Origin: Acholeplasmatales bacterium
GTDB lineage: Bacteria > Bacillota_I > Bacilli_A > Izemoplasmatales > Hujiaoplasmataceae
NCBI GenBank assembly: GCA_003477305.1
Contig: DMTN01000015.1
Coordinates: 3,671 to 27,359, forward strand
Length of the DNA stretch: 23,689 nt
Direction: 5' to 3'
Under the pieces are notes generated by a model. That model was not told where the DNA came from, made no database searches, and worked only from the letters and a program-made list of their open reading frames with translations. Of this stretch, positions 22,568-23,689 are shown one piece after another (within the stretch, counting starts at the first letter, position 1; every line of letters begins with the position of its first letter). The position numbers were made by a program, and so were the translations under genes.

Positions 22568-22936
22568 TCAGGCCGCGTTGTTCGCTTCCTGTTCCTTTTC
22601 CTGCAGTTCGTAGGCCTTCGCCAGCAGAATCGTCCGGCTGCGCTTGGTCAGGGTCCCCAGAATCCGGAGGATCTCCGAGGTCTCGAACGCTGCCCTATAG
22701 ACCGGTCCGTTGGGTTCGGCGATTAGATCCGGTTGCGGATCGCCGAGCACGAGGTAATCGACCGAGACGGCCAGAAAACCGGCGATCGCCCGGATCGTTT
22801 CGAGCCGCATGTTTTTCGATTTCCGCTGGAAGAGGCTGGTCAGCGTGCTGTAGGATAATCCCGTCGCCGCGCACAGGTCCTTCCGCGTCATCGCCTTGCT
22901 TTTCAACAGTGCATTGATTCGTTCGTAAATGTCCAT
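22568..22936 (-). CDS. XRE-family transcriptional regulator
   Basis: This 122-residue protein has an N-terminal lambda-repressor-like HTH: LKSKAMTRKDLCAATGLSYS, then TLTSLF, with RLETIRAIAGFLAVSVDYLVLG as the following helices (to about residue 67). The C-terminal half (FETSEILRILGTLTKRSRTIL, then LAKAYELQEKEQEANN) is helical and could dimerise or sense a signal. I do not recognise a specific family beyond XRE. ATG at 22936, with GGGTG seven bases upstream; a TTG one codon earlier is possible. It is divergent from a small plus-strand HTH gene, and an inverted repeat brackets its own promoter, which suggests autoregulation. Target genes are unknown. Confidence 0.85.
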   Translation of the reverse strand: MDIYERINALLKSKAMTRKDLCAATGLSYSTLTSLFQRKSKNMRLETIRAIAGFLAVSVDYLVLGDPQPDLIAEPNGPVYRAAFETSEILRILGTLTKRSRTILLAKAYELQEKEQEANNAA

Positions 22937-22944
22937 CAAAAATC

Positions 22945-22980
22945 ACCCGTTTCATTGTATCATCATCCGGCGAAACGGGT
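22945..22980. promoter_or_regulatory. Inverted repeat bracketing the XRE promoter, candidate operator
   Basis: ACCCGTTTC (22945-22953) and GAAACGGGT (22972-22980) are perfect nine-base arms with an 18-base spacer. One arm overlaps the -35 region and the other abuts the -10 box, so a bound dimer would block the promoter of the minus-strand XRE gene. Confidence 0.55.
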
Positions 22981-22983
22981 AAA
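22954..22983 (-). promoter_or_regulatory. Promoter of the XRE regulator
   Basis: TTTACC (22983-22978), an 18-base spacer and TACAAT (22959-22954), about 20 bases before the start codon. Confidence 0.6.
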
Positions 22984-23014
22984 CAGGAAAATTGCAGAAA
23001 CGATGTTTATCGTA

Positions 23015-23043
23015 TTGACAATATACGCGTTTGCGTATATCAT
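23015..23043 (+). promoter_or_regulatory. Promoter of the small HTH gene
   Basis: TTGACA (23015-23020), a 17-base spacer and TATCAT (23038-23043). The only plus-strand promoter seen in the window. Confidence 0.75.
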
Positions 23044-23068
23044 ATATTTCAGTTTATGCGTATGCGTA
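23021..23068. promoter_or_regulatory. Operator-like palindrome and TGCGTA repeats
   Basis: ATATACGC-GTTT-GCGTATAT (23021-23040) is a perfect eight-base-arm palindrome that fills the spacer between the -35 and -10. Its hexamer TGCGTA (23032-23037) recurs twice in tandem at 23057-23062 and 23063-23068, just after the expected transcription start. The layout fits repressor sites, probably for one of the two adjacent HTH proteins. Confidence 0.6.
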
Positions 23069-23090
23069 CATTTATTATTGGAGGATCCCT

Positions 23091-23300
23091 ATGTTCGGCA
23101 ATCTGATCACGGAGATGGTCGCGCGCAACCTCTCCGAGCGCGACCTCGCGCATTTGCTCGGCTGCGGCGTGCCCGTCGTTCAAAAAAAACTCTGCGGTGT
23201 GACGCCGTTCACCTTGGGCGAGATCGAACTCCTGATGAAGCTGTTTCCGAATCGTCCGTTCGAGTCGCTGTTCCATGAGGACCAAGGCGACTTGGCGTGA
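23091..23300 (+). CDS. Small HTH (XRE/Cro-like) DNA-binding protein
   Basis: This 69-residue protein begins MFGNLITEMVARNLSERDLA and continues HLLGCGVPVVQKKLCGVTPFTLGEIELLMKLFP. The pattern of a short helix, a turn at LGCG, and a recognition helix followed by a 'T.GEI..L...F' helix resembles minimal Cro/CI-type HTH proteins. I cannot name a family more closely. I chose the ATG at 23091, with GGAGG six bases upstream; a longer frame begins in the promoter region. It is the only plus-strand gene, is divergent from the XRE gene and ends at a strong terminator before the tRNA. Its promoter is overlapped by the palindrome described here, so it probably represses itself or is repressed by its neighbour. 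Confidence 0.75.
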   Translation: MFGNLITEMVARNLSERDLAHLLGCGVPVVQKKLCGVTPFTLGEIELLMKLFPNRPFESLFHEDQGDLA

Positions 23301-23340
23301 GGCCTTCCCCGGCTTGCCCGGCCAATGTCGATGACCTATG

Positions 23341-23380
23341 AAAATCCCCGTCGGGATCGACCCGACGGGGATGTTTTTTT
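23341..23380. terminator. Bidirectional terminator between the small HTH gene and tRNA-Asn
   Basis: A 12-pair stem, ATCCCCGTCGGG with CCCGACGGGGAT (23344-23355 and 23361-23372). It is followed by GTTTTTTT on the plus strand, and by TTTC on the minus strand. It should end the plus-strand HTH transcript efficiently and the minus-strand tRNA transcript less so. Confidence 0.9.
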
Positions 23381-23383
23381 GGG

Positions 23384-23460
23384 TGGCGCCCCAACTAGGA
23401 CTCGAACCTAGGACCCCATGATTAACAGTCATGTGCTCTAACCAACTGAGCTACTGAGGC
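23384..23460 (-). tRNA. tRNA-Asn (anticodon GTT), CCA encoded
   Basis: This 77-base tRNA folds as a normal cloverleaf. The acceptor pairs GCCTCAG with TTGGGGC, the D arm is GCTCAGTTGGTTAGAGC, the anticodon stem CATGA/TCATG holds CTGTTAA, and the T arm is CTAGGTTCGAGTCCTAG. The discriminator is G and the CCA end is encoded. Anticodon GTT reads AAC and AAU. It lies just downstream of an rRNA operon but behind its own promoter. Confidence 0.97.
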
Positions 23461-23528
23461 GTTTTGAATCGCGATGGAAAGGCGGGAACCGTCAGCCACG
23501 GCCGGCCCGACCTGTGTTTCGCATTTCT

Positions 23529-23556
23529 ATTTTACCGCATTTCGGCATGAATGCAA
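23529..23556 (-). promoter_or_regulatory. Promoter of tRNA-Asn
   Basis: TTGCAT (23556-23551), a 16-base spacer and TAAAAT (23534-23529), about 60 bases before the tRNA. The bases between the tRNA and this promoter hold no gene that I can see. Confidence 0.72.
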
Positions 23557-23618
23557 CCTCTTTTCGATCCGGCGGGAAGGTTTTGCGAAGAAAGCCCATG
23601 CGGGCGGATCCGACCACG

Positions 23619-23654
23619 AAAAAACCCCCTTCGGGATTGCTCCCGCGGGGGTTT
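23619..23654 (-). terminator. rRNA operon terminator
   Basis: Nested stems AACCCCC/GGGGGTT and CGGGA/TCCCG (23653-23623) with a run of T after it on the minus strand. It follows the 5S rRNA by about 13 bases. Confidence 0.93.
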
Positions 23655-23666
23655 GACTGAAGGATT

Positions 23667-23689
23667 GCCTGGCAACGTCCTACTCTCGC
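23667..23689 (-). rRNA. rrf: 5S ribosomal RNA, 3' end only
   Basis: The minus strand reads GCGAGAGTAGGACGTTGCC followed by AGGC, the conserved 3' end of bacterial 5S rRNA. Only the last 23 bases are inside the window. It indicates an rRNA operon entering from the right on the minus strand. Confidence 0.88.

Noticed and set aside
23301..23340. Possible extra short gene between the small HTH gene and its terminator
   Set aside because: No start codon with a ribosome binding site is present and the space is only 40 bases.

Overview
The window reads as a chromosomal core region of a low-complexity Bacillota-type bacterium, most likely a GC-rich relative of the Acholeplasma/Izemoplasma group (Mycoplasmatota) or an early-branching Bacilli lineage. 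The basis is gene order (ftsY-ylxM-ffh, gdpP-rplI-dnaB, rpsF-ssb-rpsR, rpsL-rpsG-fusA-tuf, T-box control of an amino-acid transporter), strong AGGAGG ribosome binding sites, sigma-A type promoters and U-tailed terminators. The coding DNA is clearly GC-rich, while promoters and spacers are AT-rich. The assignment to a lineage is inference.

Almost every gene lies on the minus strand, so transcription runs from high to low coordinates. From the right edge: the 3' end of a 5S rRNA (end of an rRNA operon) with its terminator; a tRNA-Asn(GTT) with its own promoter; a small plus-strand HTH gene that is divergent from a minus-strand XRE regulator, with palindromic sites in the shared promoter region; the str operon rpsL-rpsG-fusA and a separately promoted tuf; tatD; a 430-base leader holding a complete T-box riboswitch followed by a second T-box decision unit that lacks Stem I; and the amino-acid ABC transporter it controls (binding lipoprotein, permease, ATPase).

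Further left: ychF-cinA; rpsF-ssb-rpsR behind a structured leader; gdpP-rplI-dnaB, in which the c-di-AMP phosphodiesterase and ribosomal protein L9 form one uninterrupted reading frame, although L9 keeps its own strong internal ribosome binding site; prfA-prmC; topA; ftsY-ylxM-ffh; and a nitroreductase-like gene that starts inside the ffh stop codon and runs off the left edge.

Most genes serve translation and its quality control (S12, S7, S6, S18, L9, EF-G, EF-Tu, RF1 and its methylase PrmC, YchF, tRNA-Asn, 5S), co-translational membrane targeting (FtsY, Ffh, YlxM) and replication or DNA topology (DnaB, SSB, TopA, TatD). The most unusual items are the GdpP-L9 fusion with a retained internal start, the tandem T-box with a truncated second unit, and the divergent HTH pair with a repeated TGCGTA operator-like motif. 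No mobile element, CRISPR array or prophage is visible.
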